44,534 nucleotides of DNA from Nocardia sp. SYP-A9097 (GTDB taxonomy: Bacteria > Actinomycetota > Actinomycetes > Mycobacteriales > Mycobacteriaceae), in assembly GCF_009649815.1 (NCBI RefSeq), contig NZ_WJIC01000043.1, positions 1 through 44,534 on the forward strand, read 5' to 3'. Positions 1-8,646 of the stretch are shown piece after piece. The notes beneath the pieces are model-generated. The model ran no database searches. It saw only the letters and a list, made by a program, of their open reading frames with translations, and was not told the origin of the DNA. The translations under genes were made by a program, and so were the position numbers. Numbering within the stretch: position 1 is the first letter of the stretch; every line of letters begins with the position of its first letter.

Positions 1-295
1 ACCCCAAATGTGTTGTGATATAAAGTGATTCAGAATATCGGGCCGTTCGGTTCGATCCCTTTGTCTCTGCGAGCTTTCCGGTCTCTTATTCTTGTTTTTT
101 CATGTTTTGTCTGTGAACGTAACCACAGCCTGCCAGCCAGGCTGGAACGAGAGATGACGGCACCCAATGGGGGAGCTAAAGCCGGGTATGGCACCCAGGG
201 TTCCCACACCTCTTCTTTGTCGCATGCACGCCACAACCGAACACAGTCCAGATCGCACCACGCCATTGGTTCGGCCACCCCCGGCAAATGCCCGA
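1..295. other. Intergenic region with no supported gene
   Basis: I see no convincing coding sequence here. The one plus-strand frame through it (25-357) has no recognisable protein character and runs into the end of the membrane-protein gene on the other strand. A 7-bp inverted repeat (CAGCCTG at 126-132, CAGGCTG at 138-144, 5-nt loop) lies about 150 bp past the stop codon of that gene and could be a weak terminator for it. The first 120 bases are visibly richer in A and T than the rest of the window, as expected for non-coding DNA in a high-GC genome. Confidence 0.4.
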
Positions 296-982
296 CTAGC
301 GGTGCGCGCGCGGGTCCGCCAGCAGATATTGAGCAGCCGCATAAGTCCCGAGAATGAAACCTTCGGTAACACGGCGCGACCGATCACTCCGGGCAAATAT
401 CTTACGCAACACAATAAGCCCATCGGAAACGGTGAACAGCAGAGCACCGAGACCCAGCCGACTGCGTGGATCACTACCCGGAATATTCAGCCCCGCAATG
501 TTTTTCGCACCAGGCGCAATGCCCGGATCGGAGGCGAGCGTCGCAGCCGTCCCCAGCGTCGCGCCATAGACGGTGAGCGGCAACGCGACTGCGGGAGCCT
601 TGGCCCGCATGAGTACGGCCGCACCCAGCCAGGCGACGAGACGCTGCCCGGCGATGGCAGGCTGCGGTCGTCCACCGCGCCGCCACCACAGCCAGGAGTA
701 CCCCGTCTGCATCACGGCGAAAGATGATGCGCCAGCGATCAATCGGCGGTCGTTATCCGGTTCGATGAGCAGGATGTCGCCCACCGTCGCAGCGGCCAGC
801 GCGCCGAGAAGTACTGTGCGATCCGCGGATTCGAGGCCGTCGTCATTCAGAGCCACGTCCGCCGCCAGCAGCGGCATCATGAAAGGCTTTGCGGCCCATT
901 GCAATTTGTCGCGGCCGGTGACAGCGCCGAAGACTGTCACGGCCGCCGCGCCGACGAATGCGGCGCGGAAGGGCCGCGGCAT
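296..982 (-). CDS. YhhN/TMEM86-family membrane protein (lysoplasmalogenase-like)
   Basis: This 228-residue, strongly hydrophobic protein has about seven to eight predicted membrane segments and the pattern of the YhhN/TMEM86 family, including acidic residues inside membrane stretches near residues 40-75 (ADVALNDDG, GDILLIEPD). Characterised family members hydrolyse the vinyl-ether bond of lysoplasmalogens. Plasmalogens are not known from aerobic actinomycetes, so the substrate here is open. The start ATG overlaps the stop codon of the upstream KAS III gene by one base (TGATG), which implies translational coupling; no Shine-Dalgarno sequence is visible. Length fits the family. The family assignment is by pattern and I am moderately confident. 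Confidence 0.72.
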   Translation of the reverse strand: MPRPFRAAFVGAAAVTVFGAVTGRDKLQWAAKPFMMPLLAADVALNDDGLESADRTVLLGALAAATVGDILLIEPDNDRRLIAGASSFAVMQTGYSWLWWRRGGRPQPAIAGQRLVAWLGAAVLMRAKAPAVALPLTVYGATLGTAATLASDPGIAPGAKNIAGLNIPGSDPRSRLGLGALLFTVSDGLIVLRKIFARSDRSRRVTEGFILGTYAAAQYLLADPRAHR

Positions 983-2028
983 CAGAAGGAGGGTTCGGCC
1001 GGGGCGGGCGGGAGCACCGCGACCTGACCGGCGTAGGACAGGCCCGCGCCGAAGCCGAGCAGCAGCGCCAGTTGGCCGCCCTTGGCCTTACCGGTCACCA
1101 GCATTTCCTCGATGGCGAGCGGGATGGACGCCGCCGAGGTGTTACCGGTGTTCTCGATGTCATTGGCCATGGGGAGATCGTCGGGCAGGCCGAGGTTCTT
1201 CTTCATGAGCTCGTTGATGCGGGCATTGGCCTGGTGCGGGACGAACACCTCGATGTCCTCCTTGGCCACACCGGAGAGCTCGATGGCGTTCGACAGCGCG
1301 CGCGGCAAGGTGACCGCGGCCCAGCGAAAGACCTTGGGGCCCTCCATATGCAGGGAGATGCGGCCGATCGGCTCCTCCGCGTGCTGCAGCTCCTGCGCAC
1401 GGTTCATGAAGGCGAGGAAGTCGATGTCCTGGACGATGGCTTCGGCGTTCTCGCCGTCACTGCCCCACACTGTCGGCGAGATGCCGTTCTCCTCGCTGGG
1501 GCCGATCACGACCGCGCCCGCACCGTCGCCGAAGATCATGGCGGTGCCGCGATCCTTCGGGTTCAGGCCGACGGTCATCGTCTCGGCGCCGATGACCAGG
1601 ATGTACTCGGCCGAACCGGCGCGAATCATATCGGCGGCCACACCGAGGCCATAGCAGAAGCCGCCGCAGCCGGAGACCAGGTCGAACGCCGGAATGCCGT
1701 TCATCCCCAGATCCGATGCGATGGTCGGCGCGCCGTGCGGGGTGAGCTTGAGCCAGCTGGAGGTGCAGAGCACCAGCGCGCCGATCTTGGAGCGATCGAT
1801 GCCGGTGTTCTTCAGCGCGCGTTCGCCCGCCGCCACCGACATCGATCGGATCGTCTCGTCGCCGCTGATCCAGCGCCGGTTGTGGATACCGGTGCGGTCG
1901 TAGATCCACTCGGGAGTGGAGTCGAGGACCTCGCACACCTCGGCATTGCTGACGATTCGTTCGGGCCGGTAGGCGCCGATGCCGAGCATCGCAATATTTT
2001 GAGAACCCTTGTTGATTGCAATGCTCAC
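982..2028 (-). CDS. fabH: 3-oxoacyl-ACP synthase III (KAS III, FabH family)
   Basis: A 348-residue thiolase-fold condensing enzyme. Family members join an acyl-CoA primer to malonyl-ACP. The catalytic triad is visible: the nucleophile Cys in SGCGGF (about residue 121), His in PHQAN and Asn in ENTGNTSAAS. The N-terminus LGIGAYRPERIVSN is typical of actinobacterial FabH. The frame extends to a TTG at 2070, but that adds a Cys-rich stretch absent from the family; the GTG at 2028 is the more natural start. It is followed without a gap by the YhhN-like gene. It may be a housekeeping FabH or a paralogue for a special acyl primer; the sequence alone does not settle this. Confidence 0.88.
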   Translation of the reverse strand: MSIAINKGSQNIAMLGIGAYRPERIVSNAEVCEVLDSTPEWIYDRTGIHNRRWISGDETIRSMSVAAGERALKNTGIDRSKIGALVLCTSSWLKLTPHGAPTIASDLGMNGIPAFDLVSGCGGFCYGLGVAADMIRAGSAEYILVIGAETMTVGLNPKDRGTAMIFGDGAGAVVIGPSEENGISPTVWGSDGENAEAIVQDIDFLAFMNRAQELQHAEEPIGRISLHMEGPKVFRWAAVTLPRALSNAIELSGVAKEDIEVFVPHQANARINELMKKNLGLPDDLPMANDIENTGNTSAASIPLAIEEMLVTGKAKGGQLALLLGFGAGLSYAGQVAVLPPAPAEPSF

Positions 2029-2117
2029 CACAGGTGACTCACACGACCCTTCACAACAGCACTTCGACAACGTTGTCGGACATGAAACCAGCCCCCAGGC
2101 TAACCCAGGGCACCGGT

Positions 2118-2663
2118 TCAGCCCAGCGCCAGATCCTTCAGTCCCAGAATCGAGCGGTACTCCAGTCCCTCGGCCGCGATCACACCGTCCGCACCGGTTT
2201 CCCGATCGACGACGGTGGCCACGCCGACCACGATCGCGCCCGCTTCGCGCAGTGCGCGCACCGCGGTGACCGGTGAATTACCGGTCGTGGTGGTGTCCTC
2301 CACCACCAGCACTCGCTTGCCCACGATGTCGGGGCCCTCGATCTGGCGCTGCATACCGTGCGACTTGGCGGCCTTGCGGACCACGAACGCGTTGATCGGT
2401 CGCCCGGGCGCGTGCATGACCGCGGCTGCCACCGGGTCCGCGCCCATGGTGAGCCCGCCGACGGAGTCGAAATCCCAGTCCGCCACGAGTTCGCGCAGCA
2501 GTTTGCCGATGAGCGGCGCCGCCTCGTGTTGCAGCGTGGCCCGGCGCAGGTCCACGTAGTAGTCGGCTTCCTTGCCCGAGGACAGGGTGACCTTGCCGTG
2601 CACGACAGCGAGTTGGCGTACCAGTTCGGCCAGTCTGTCCCGATCGGTCGTTGTTACCTGCAT
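2118..2663 (-). CDS. pyrE: Orotate phosphoribosyltransferase
   Basis: This 181-residue cytosolic enzyme transfers phosphoribose from PRPP to orotate, giving OMP, in pyrimidine synthesis. The PRPP-binding loop VLVVEDTTTTGNS is at residues 118-130, and the orotate/PRPP-binding segment KEADYYVDLR lies near residues 31-40. The open frame runs upstream to 2846, but that extension overlaps the preceding dehydrogenase in another frame. The ATG at 2663, beginning MQVTTTDRDR, is preceded by GGAAGGA at the end of the upstream gene. Only 8 bp separate the two genes, so they are probably co-transcribed. In M. tuberculosis pyrE likewise sits close to Rv0383c and clpB. Confidence 0.93.
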   Translation of the reverse strand: MQVTTTDRDRLAELVRQLAVVHGKVTLSSGKEADYYVDLRRATLQHEAAPLIGKLLRELVADWDFDSVGGLTMGADPVAAAVMHAPGRPINAFVVRKAAKSHGMQRQIEGPDIVGKRVLVVEDTTTTGNSPVTAVRALREAGAIVVGVATVVDRETGADGVIAAEGLEYRSILGLKDLALG

Positions 2664-2671
2664 TGCTGTGT

Positions 2672-3493
2672 CTATATCCTTCCGCGTGCGTTGAAAAGGC
2701 CCCGATTCAAGCGGGTCACCAGGGACCGCGGGATCAGTCCGGCGACCGCGGCGATCGCTTTGTACTGCATGCCGGGCACGCTGATCACCCGGTTCTTCTC
2801 CAGATCCGCCAGCGAGCCGGCGACCACCTCGTCCACGGTCAGCCATAGCGGCCGCGGCAGCGAATCGGTCGGCAGACCGGCCCGCTCATGGAATTCGGTG
2901 TGTACGAAACCCGGGCACAGGGCCTGCACTCGGACTCCGGTCCCGGCCAGCCCACTCGCCAGCCCTTGTGAGAAGGATACGACGTATGCCTTGGAGGCCG
3001 AATAGGTCGAGCCCCTTCCGGGTATCAACCCGGCCATGCTGGCGACATTCACCACGGTGCCGTTGGCGGCGTGCAGCATGGGCGGCACGGCCGCGCGGGC
3101 CAATCGCACGACCGCGGTGACGTTCACATCCAGCTGGGCTTGCAGGGTGTCCGGCGGGGTCTCCCAGAATTCCCCGGAAAGCCCGAATCCCGCGTTGTTG
3201 ACCAGGAATTCGACGCCTTCGGTGAGCCGGGCGGCCACCTTCTCGCGATCCCGGGCGAGCGCCAGATCGGCGGGCAGCACCTGCGACCGCGCCCCGAATC
3301 GCACCTCGAAATCGTGTGCCAGCGCCGTGAGCCGGGGCACGTCACGCGCCACCAATACGAGGTCGTAGCCGAGAGCGGCGAGCCTGGTGGCGTACGCCTT
3401 ACCGATACCGGAGGTCGGCCCGGTGACCAACGCCACCGGCCGGATGGCACCGGGCAGGCGGACGGTCGCATGATCAGCAGAGCTCTCGCTCAT
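2672..3493 (-). CDS. Short-chain dehydrogenase/reductase (SDR family)
   Basis: A 273-residue NAD(P)-dependent oxidoreductase of the classical SDR type. The cofactor motif TGPTSGIG is at residues 24-31, NNAG follows in the middle, and the catalytic Ser and Tyr-x3-Lys are seen in NVASMAG and YSASK. After the cofactor loop the VAR segment (Arg near residue 50) suggests NADP preference. The start is the ATG at 3493 (MSESSADHAT); the longer frame to 3736 has no family resemblance and overlaps the upstream gene. The gene is 8 bp upstream of pyrE. The substrate cannot be told. Actinomycete SDRs of this shape (TGPTSGIGKAYA, LVLVARDVPRL) often act on acyl or ketone groups, but that is only a guess. 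Confidence 0.85.
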   Translation of the reverse strand: MSESSADHATVRLPGAIRPVALVTGPTSGIGKAYATRLAALGYDLVLVARDVPRLTALAHDFEVRFGARSQVLPADLALARDREKVAARLTEGVEFLVNNAGFGLSGEFWETPPDTLQAQLDVNVTAVVRLARAAVPPMLHAANGTVVNVASMAGLIPGRGSTYSASKAYVVSFSQGLASGLAGTGVRVQALCPGFVHTEFHERAGLPTDSLPRPLWLTVDEVVAGSLADLEKNRVISVPGMQYKAIAAVAGLIPRSLVTRLNRGLFNARGRI

Positions 3494-3671
3494 CGACAAC
3501 CCATCACTCGCACAACTGGGAAACGGTCGGCGATGACCGGGACTGCGCCACCATTCTGGACCCTCGCGCCCCCGGGTGCGGGCAGTACACGCACAAACGG
3601 CGTGCCCATACCGCCGCCGCGCCGCACGAGACCGGACACGCCGGATACCGCGGCCCTCAGGGCGCTGAGAT

Positions 3672-4727
3672 TCACCTCGGTGTCGGCCCCTGATACGGCC
3701 GGAAGCCGGGGTGGAAGGGGCCGCCGGGCGGGGCACTACGGCCCTGGTCCTTGCGCCAGCTCTCCTCGGGCTCCTCGTCGCGGGGGTTCTCGGGTTCGCC
3801 GTCGGCGGGGCCGGGCGGGCCGTCCTGCTCCTCGTCCCAGTCGGCGTCCTCGTCGGCGGGCGGCCAGTTGCGGCGCGGGCGGTTACGCGGGTCGGGGACG
3901 ACTTTCAGTGCGGGACGCCAGTTTTCGGGCTCTTCCTCGCCCTCGCCGTCGGCGTTATCGCCGAGTACGGGATTGAATTCGTCATCCTCGTCGGCGGCGG
4001 GGCGGGCCCGTTCGGGCTCGTAGTCGCCGTCCTCGTCGTAGCCGTCGTAGTCGTCATCCTCCGGAACCGGGTGCGAGCGACCGGGTTCGGGCAGCTCGTC
4101 GCGACCACGCTCGGAATTGATCACCGGTGGCAGCACGTGCAGCAGCCCGGACAGGCGCAGCACGGCGTCGATCGCCATCTCCCAATCCTTGGCCACCGAA
4201 CCGACATGCAGCATGCCGAGCGTCCAGTTGCCCTCACTCCAGAGCTGCTGCACGGTATCGGGCAGCGACTCGATGAAGGCCACCATGCGCTGATCCACCG
4301 CATGCCGGGCGATATCGGGATTGGTCGCGAAGACCACCCGATCACCAATGGCGCCAAGCATTTCCAGATCGTGGTCCTTGGGCGGGGCCGCGGTCTTCAT
4401 GCGCAGATCGATATCGATGTCCGAGCCGATCTGACGGCGCACCGCGACCAGGGTGGCGGCATCCTCCAGATCGAAGAGCACAAACTTCTCGCCCTTGCGA
4501 TTACCGGACACCACATCCACCGCGGACAGGTAGCCGAGCTTGGCGAGCGCGCCCCGCCGCCAGGTGGAGGCCAGCGCCGGTTCCACCGAAACATAGGTGT
4601 ACCCCTGGGATTTCGCCCAGACCTGGCGCACATGCCCCGTACGCTGCCGTTGCAGTCGATCGAAATACAGCAGCACGATCGCACCCACCAGCGCGATCGC
4701 CGCCAACCCGAACCATATAGCCGTCAT
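3672..4727 (-). CDS. Membrane protein with acidic C-terminal tail (Rv0383c-like)
   Basis: A 351-residue protein with one N-terminal membrane segment (residues 4-20), a soluble domain of about 180 residues, and a low-complexity tail (about residues 205-351) dominated by Asp, Glu, Pro and Arg. The position between clpB and pyrE matches M. tuberculosis Rv0383c, annotated there as a conserved membrane or secreted protein of unknown function. No catalytic motif is apparent. With a single short N-terminal helix and a basic segment right after it (FDRLQRQR), the bulk of the protein is probably cytoplasmic. The start ATG at 4727 begins MTAIWFGLAA. Function unknown. Confidence 0.8.
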   Translation of the reverse strand: MTAIWFGLAAIALVGAIVLLYFDRLQRQRTGHVRQVWAKSQGYTYVSVEPALASTWRRGALAKLGYLSAVDVVSGNRKGEKFVLFDLEDAATLVAVRRQIGSDIDIDLRMKTAAPPKDHDLEMLGAIGDRVVFATNPDIARHAVDQRMVAFIESLPDTVQQLWSEGNWTLGMLHVGSVAKDWEMAIDAVLRLSGLLHVLPPVINSERGRDELPEPGRSHPVPEDDDYDGYDEDGDYEPERARPAADEDDEFNPVLGDNADGEGEEEPENWRPALKVVPDPRNRPRRNWPPADEDADWDEEQDGPPGPADGEPENPRDEEPEESWRKDQGRSAPPGGPFHPGFRPYQGPTPR

Positions 4728-4781
4728 CGCCGCCTACCCTATCCAGCCGGGCGCGCACATGCCCGGTGCCGTGTCTAATTT

Positions 4782-4814
4782 GCCCTCCGCTTCGCTACGG
4801 GCGGGTTCGCGGCC
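4782..4814 (-). repeat. Copy 1 of a dispersed intergenic repeat
   Basis: On the minus strand this 33-base element starts GGCCGCGAACCC and ends AGCGAAGCGGAGGGC. A near-identical 32-base element lies on the plus strand at 39731-39762. Both copies are intergenic. They differ only by a few bases in the middle and one base of length, so this looks like a genome-specific dispersed repeat rather than chance. Confidence 0.6.
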
Positions 4815-4831
4815 CTGAGAGATGTTGTCTC

Positions 4832-5710
4832 TCATCGATTTCCGCCGGGTAGCGAGGTGCTGATGATGAGCTTGGCTTGGATCGAGCCATCGGCGGATTT
4901 ATCGCCCTGCACCATCACCATTTCACCCACCGGCAGATCCGCCACCTTCGTGCTGCCCAGCGAAATCACCTGTGTCCGTTCGTCGGTGTGCACGGTCACC
5001 GTAGTGCCGGAGAGGTTGGTCATGGTCAGGGTGGTGCCGTCATTGCTCGCGAGGGTGCCCATATTCGCACCGAGCGAGTCGATATCGCCGAGGCCCGGGA
5101 TCTCCGGGATCCCGCTGGGTAGCGGAGATACGGAGGTGTTTCCGGGCAGGCCGGGGAGAGCTGGTCCGGTATGGGTGATGGTGCCGGCGGCGGTGGTGTC
5201 GGACGAATCCTTGTTCGCCAGTAGCACTCCCGCCAATATCCCGGCTAGGGCGACCAGGACGAAGGCCGCGAGGCCGACGCCGATCCACATGCCGGTCTTG
5301 CGCGGTGGCTGCGGGAGGCCGGGCTGCTGTGGGAAGCCGCCGGGCTGATAGCCGCCGGGGCCGCCGGTCGGCCCGTAGCTCAGGCCGCTGTCGTTCCCGG
5401 GCATCTGCCCGTATCCGGCGGCGCCGCTCGGTGTGTAGCCCTGTGGATAACTCGCGGTCGGCGGCGCGTACCCGCCGCCACTCTCGTACCCGCCCCAGCT
5501 CGCGTCGTACGGCGGCAGCACCCGGGTGGCCTCGGGCCCCTGCTGGTGCGCGAAGTACTCGGTGGGGGAAATGGTTTCGGCAGGTCCGTGCGGATCGGCG
5601 ACTTCCGAGGGGTACCCGACCTGCTCGGTGGGGTGCGCGACCTGTTCTGTCGGACCCTCTCCCGGTTCGGGTTCGGGCCGCCGCGACCACGGATCGCTCG
5701 GGTTGGTCAT
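4832..5710 (-). CDS. Membrane-anchored protein with Pro/Gly-rich N-terminus and DUF5666-like domain
   Basis: This 292-residue protein has three parts. Residues 1-155 are cytoplasmic, rich in Pro, Gly, Tyr and Gln, and contain short repeats such as THPTEQ/YPSEV. A single membrane helix follows (WIGVGLAAFVLVALAGILA, about residues 163-185). The outer part ends with a small beta-rich domain (about residues 230-290, GTLASNDGTTLTMTNLSG followed by VHTDERTQV and GEMVMVQGDK) that resembles DUF5666, an OB-like fold found in exported actinobacterial proteins. The start ATG at 5710 begins MTNPSDPWSRR; the frame upstream to 5827 lies across the clpB terminator and was rejected. Role unknown. Confidence 0.78.
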   Translation of the reverse strand: MTNPSDPWSRRPEPEPGEGPTEQVAHPTEQVGYPSEVADPHGPAETISPTEYFAHQQGPEATRVLPPYDASWGGYESGGGYAPPTASYPQGYTPSGAAGYGQMPGNDSGLSYGPTGGPGGYQPGGFPQQPGLPQPPRKTGMWIGVGLAAFVLVALAGILAGVLLANKDSSDTTAAGTITHTGPALPGLPGNTSVSPLPSGIPEIPGLGDIDSLGANMGTLASNDGTTLTMTNLSGTTVTVHTDERTQVISLGSTKVADLPVGEMVMVQGDKSADGSIQAKLIISTSLPGGNR

Positions 5711-5792
5711 GGCCTCCAGCCTAAGCTGCCGGACTCCCACGAGGCTTGAACTCGACCGAGCGGTTCCGAATCGGCCATCGACCGGCAAATGA

Positions 5793-5829
5793 AAATGCCG
5801 CACTTCCCGGATCGAGAAGTGCGGCATTT
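5793..5829 (-). terminator. Terminator of clpB
   Basis: A perfect 14-bp inverted repeat (AAATGCCGCACTTC at 5793-5806, GAAGTGCGGCATTT at 5816-5829) with a 9-base loop. It starts 16 bp after the clpB stop codon. In the minus-strand direction the 3' arm ends in a short AT-rich run. It separates clpB from the DUF5666-like gene. Confidence 0.85.
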
Positions 5830-5844
5830 CCGGTGGACTACGGC

Positions 5845-8400
5845 CTACCGGCCGACGATCAGCGAGTCACCGTCCGCGGTGACATTCACCTTCACCGTGT
5901 CGCCATCCTGCACCTCACCGGCCAGCAGTTCCTTGGCGAGGGTGTCGCCGATGGCCTGCTGGATCAGCCTGCGCAGCGGACGCGCGCCGTACGCCGGATC
6001 GTAGCCACGCACCGCGAGCCAGAACCGGGCCGAATCGGAGACCTCCAGCTTCAGGCGACGCTGCTGGAGCCGCTTCTGCAACTGGTGCAGCTGGATGTCG
6101 ACGATCTCCTCCAACTGCTCCTCATCGAGCGGATGGAACATGACCACATCGTCGAGCCGGTTCAGGAACTCCGGTTTGAAGGCCGCGCGCACGGCATTCA
6201 TGACCATCTCGTGCGAGCCGCCCGCACCCAGATTCGAGGTGAGAATCAGGATGGTATTGCGGAAATCGACCGTGCGGCCCTGACTGTCGGTGAGCCTGCC
6301 CTCGTCGAGCACCTGCAGCAGGATGTCGAACACATCCGGGTGTGCCTTCTCGATCTCGTCGAAGAGCACCACCGTGTACGGCCGCCTGCGCACCGCCTCG
6401 GTGAGCTGACCACCCTGGTCGTATCCGACATAGCCGGGGGGCGCACCGACCAGGCGGGCCACCGAATGCTTCTCGCTGTACTCGCTCATATCGATGCGGA
6501 CCATGGCGCGTTCATCGTCGAACAGGAAGTCCGCCAACGCCTTTGCCAGTTCGGTCTTACCGACGCCGGTGGGTCCGACGAACAGGAAGGAACCGGTGGG
6601 CCGATTCGGGTCGGCCACGCCCGCGCGGGCGCGGCGCACCGCGTCGGAGACCGCCTGCACCGGAGCCTTCTGGCCGACGACGCGGCTGCCCAGTTCGTCC
6701 TCCATACGGAGCAATTTCTGAGTCTCGCCCTCCATCATGCGGCCGACCGGAACACCGGTCCACGCGGAGACGACCTCGGCGATATCGTCGGGGCCGACCT
6801 CCTCCTTGAGCATGAGGTCACCGTCGGAGGAGCCCTTGGCCTTGGCTTCGGCCTCGGCGAGTTCCTTCTCCAGCTTGGGGATTCGCCCGTACCGGAGTTC
6901 GGCGGCCTTGCCCAGATCGCCGTCGCGCTCGGCGCGCTCGGATTCCCCGCGCAGGCTTTCCAACTGTTCCTTGACCGCGCTCACCGAGTCGATGGCCTGC
7001 TTCTCGTTCTGCCAGCGGGTCATCAATTGATTGAGTTGTTCGCGGTCGTCGGCGAGTTCGGAGCGCAGTTTCTCCAGGCGCGCCTTGGAAGCCTCGTCGG
7101 TCTCCTTGGCGAGCGCGACCTCCTCGATCTCGAGCCGGCGCACGGCCCGCTCCACCTGATCGATCTCCACCGGACGGGAGTCGATCTCCATGCGCAGCCG
7201 GGACGACGCCTCGTCGACCAGGTCGATGGCCTTGTCCGGCAGGAACCGGGAGGTGATGTAGCGGTCCGAGAGCGTGGCCGCGGCGACCAGCGCGGAGTCG
7301 GTGATGCGCACGTGATGGTGGTTCTCGTAGCGCTCCTTGAGCCCGCGCAGAATGCCGACGGTGTCCTCGACGGAGGGCTCGCCGACCAGCACCTGCTGGA
7401 AGCGGCGCTCCAGCGCCGGATCCTTCTCGATGTGCTGACGGTATTCGTCCAGGGTGGTCGCGCCGACCAGGCGCAGTTCACCGCGGGCCAGCATGGGCTT
7501 GATCATGTTTCCGGCGTCCATCGCGGATTCGCCGGTCGCGCCCGCACCCACAATGGTGTGCAGTTCGTCGATGAACGTAATGATCTGTCCCGCACTGGAT
7601 TTGATCTCTTCGAGCACAGCCTTGAGCCGCTCCTCGAATTCGCCGCGGTACTTGGCACCGGCGACCATGGCACCGAGGTCGAGCGAGACGAGCTTCTTGC
7701 CGCGCAACGACTCCGGGACATCGCCCTCGATAATGCGCTGGGCCAGGCCCTCCACGATGGCGGTCTTGCCTACGCCGGGTTCGCCGATGAGTACCGGATT
7801 GTTCTTGGTGCGCCGGGACAGCACCTGCACGACGCGTCGAATCTCGGTGTCGCGCCCGATAACCGGGTCCAATTTGCCGTCGCGGGCGGCGGCGGTGAGA
7901 TCGGTGGAGTACTTGTCCAGGGCCTGATAGCTGCCTTCGGGATCGGGATTGGTGACCCGGGTATTGCCACGCACAGCCGTGAACGCCTCACGCAGGGCGT
8001 CGGCGGTCGCGCCGTACTTCAACAGGAGCTGCGAGACGTCCGAGTCTCCGGCGGCGAGGCCGACCATGAGGTGTTCGGTGGAGACATATTCGTCGCCCAT
8101 CTCGGTGGCCAGATGCTGTGAGGCGGTAATGGCCGCGAGCGCTTCCCGTCCGAGTTGGGGTTGGGTGGTCGCTCCGGTGGCGCGGGGCAGCCGGTCGACC
8201 ATGTCCTGGGCCTCGCGCCGGACCGTCGCCGGATCGGATGCGACGGCCTTCAACAGGGGTGCGGCGATGCCGTCGGTCTGATCCAGCAACGCCACCAGCA
8301 AGTGCGCCGGACGGATCTCCGGGTTTCCCGCGGCGGAGGCCGCCTGGAGTGCGGCGGTCAGGGCCGCCTGGGTCTTGGTGGTGGGATTGAACGAGTCCAC
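5845..8400 (-). CDS. clpB: ATP-dependent disaggregase ClpB
   Basis: An 851-residue Hsp100 protein that threads aggregated proteins through its hexameric pore together with DnaK/DnaJ/GrpE. Visible in order are the N-terminal Clp repeats (residues 1-145), the first AAA+ module with Walker A GEPGVGKT near residue 204, the coiled-coil middle domain (about 400-520), and the second AAA+ module with GPTGVGKT near 605 and sensor/arginine motifs. The start was set at the second GTG (8400) rather than 8406, because AGGAAGG lies 5 bases before it and the N-terminus then reads (M)DSFNPTTKTQ, as in mycobacterial ClpB. A HAIR operator lies 45 bp upstream, which places it under HspR, encoded 5 kb away. Confidence 0.97.
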   Translation of the reverse strand: MDSFNPTTKTQAALTAALQAASAAGNPEIRPAHLLVALLDQTDGIAAPLLKAVASDPATVRREAQDMVDRLPRATGATTQPQLGREALAAITASQHLATEMGDEYVSTEHLMVGLAAGDSDVSQLLLKYGATADALREAFTAVRGNTRVTNPDPEGSYQALDKYSTDLTAAARDGKLDPVIGRDTEIRRVVQVLSRRTKNNPVLIGEPGVGKTAIVEGLAQRIIEGDVPESLRGKKLVSLDLGAMVAGAKYRGEFEERLKAVLEEIKSSAGQIITFIDELHTIVGAGATGESAMDAGNMIKPMLARGELRLVGATTLDEYRQHIEKDPALERRFQQVLVGEPSVEDTVGILRGLKERYENHHHVRITDSALVAAATLSDRYITSRFLPDKAIDLVDEASSRLRMEIDSRPVEIDQVERAVRRLEIEEVALAKETDEASKARLEKLRSELADDREQLNQLMTRWQNEKQAIDSVSAVKEQLESLRGESERAERDGDLGKAAELRYGRIPKLEKELAEAEAKAKGSSDGDLMLKEEVGPDDIAEVVSAWTGVPVGRMMEGETQKLLRMEDELGSRVVGQKAPVQAVSDAVRRARAGVADPNRPTGSFLFVGPTGVGKTELAKALADFLFDDERAMVRIDMSEYSEKHSVARLVGAPPGYVGYDQGGQLTEAVRRRPYTVVLFDEIEKAHPDVFDILLQVLDEGRLTDSQGRTVDFRNTILILTSNLGAGGSHEMVMNAVRAAFKPEFLNRLDDVVMFHPLDEEQLEEIVDIQLHQLQKRLQQRRLKLEVSDSARFWLAVRGYDPAYGARPLRRLIQQAIGDTLAKELLAGEVQDGDTVKVNVTADGDSLIVGR

Positions 8401-8444
8401 GTTCACCTTCCTACTAGTCGCTTATTCGATCCAACGCGACGAGA

Positions 8445-8465
8445 GTTGAGTCTGTTCCGCTCAAG
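8445..8465 (-). promoter_or_regulatory. HAIR element (HspR operator) of clpB
   Basis: GTTGAGT (8445-8451), 7 bases, GCTCAAG (8459-8465). The known actinobacterial HAIR consensus is CTTGAGT-N7-ACTCAAG; this site differs at one base of each arm. It lies 45 bp upstream of the clpB start, and the hspR gene is present at 13546-13941. Confidence 0.85.
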
Positions 8466-8646
8466 TCTGACGAATTTCCGGCGCGACCACCAGTGCCGAA
8501 GGTCCCCGGTAAGGCTACTCGCCACGGACAAAACCGAATGGCCTGAATGACACCGGTTTCGAGGCCCTTCTGCCTACGATGAGGCGGGTTCGTTGACGCA
8601 TCACCCGCTCATCCCAAGCTCGGACATCCGGACGAATGGAGCAGCA

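Noticed and set aside
25..357. 110-codon plus-strand frame at the window start
   Set aside because: No family likeness or convincing ribosome site; partly overlaps the YhhN-like gene on the other strand.
958..2037. 359-codon plus-strand frame
   Set aside because: Antisense to the KAS III gene with intact Cys-His-Asn triad; no independent support.
2029..2070. N-terminal extension of KAS III from a TTG, giving a CCC...C cluster
   Set aside because: TTG is a rare start, the family does not have this stretch, and a GTG at 2028 fits the usual N-terminus. A metal site here would be an artefact.
5746..8121. 791-codon open frame on the plus strand
   Set aside because: It lies antisense to clpB. 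Long antisense frames arise in high-GC genes from codon bias; the translation has no family likeness, while the minus strand is full-length ClpB.
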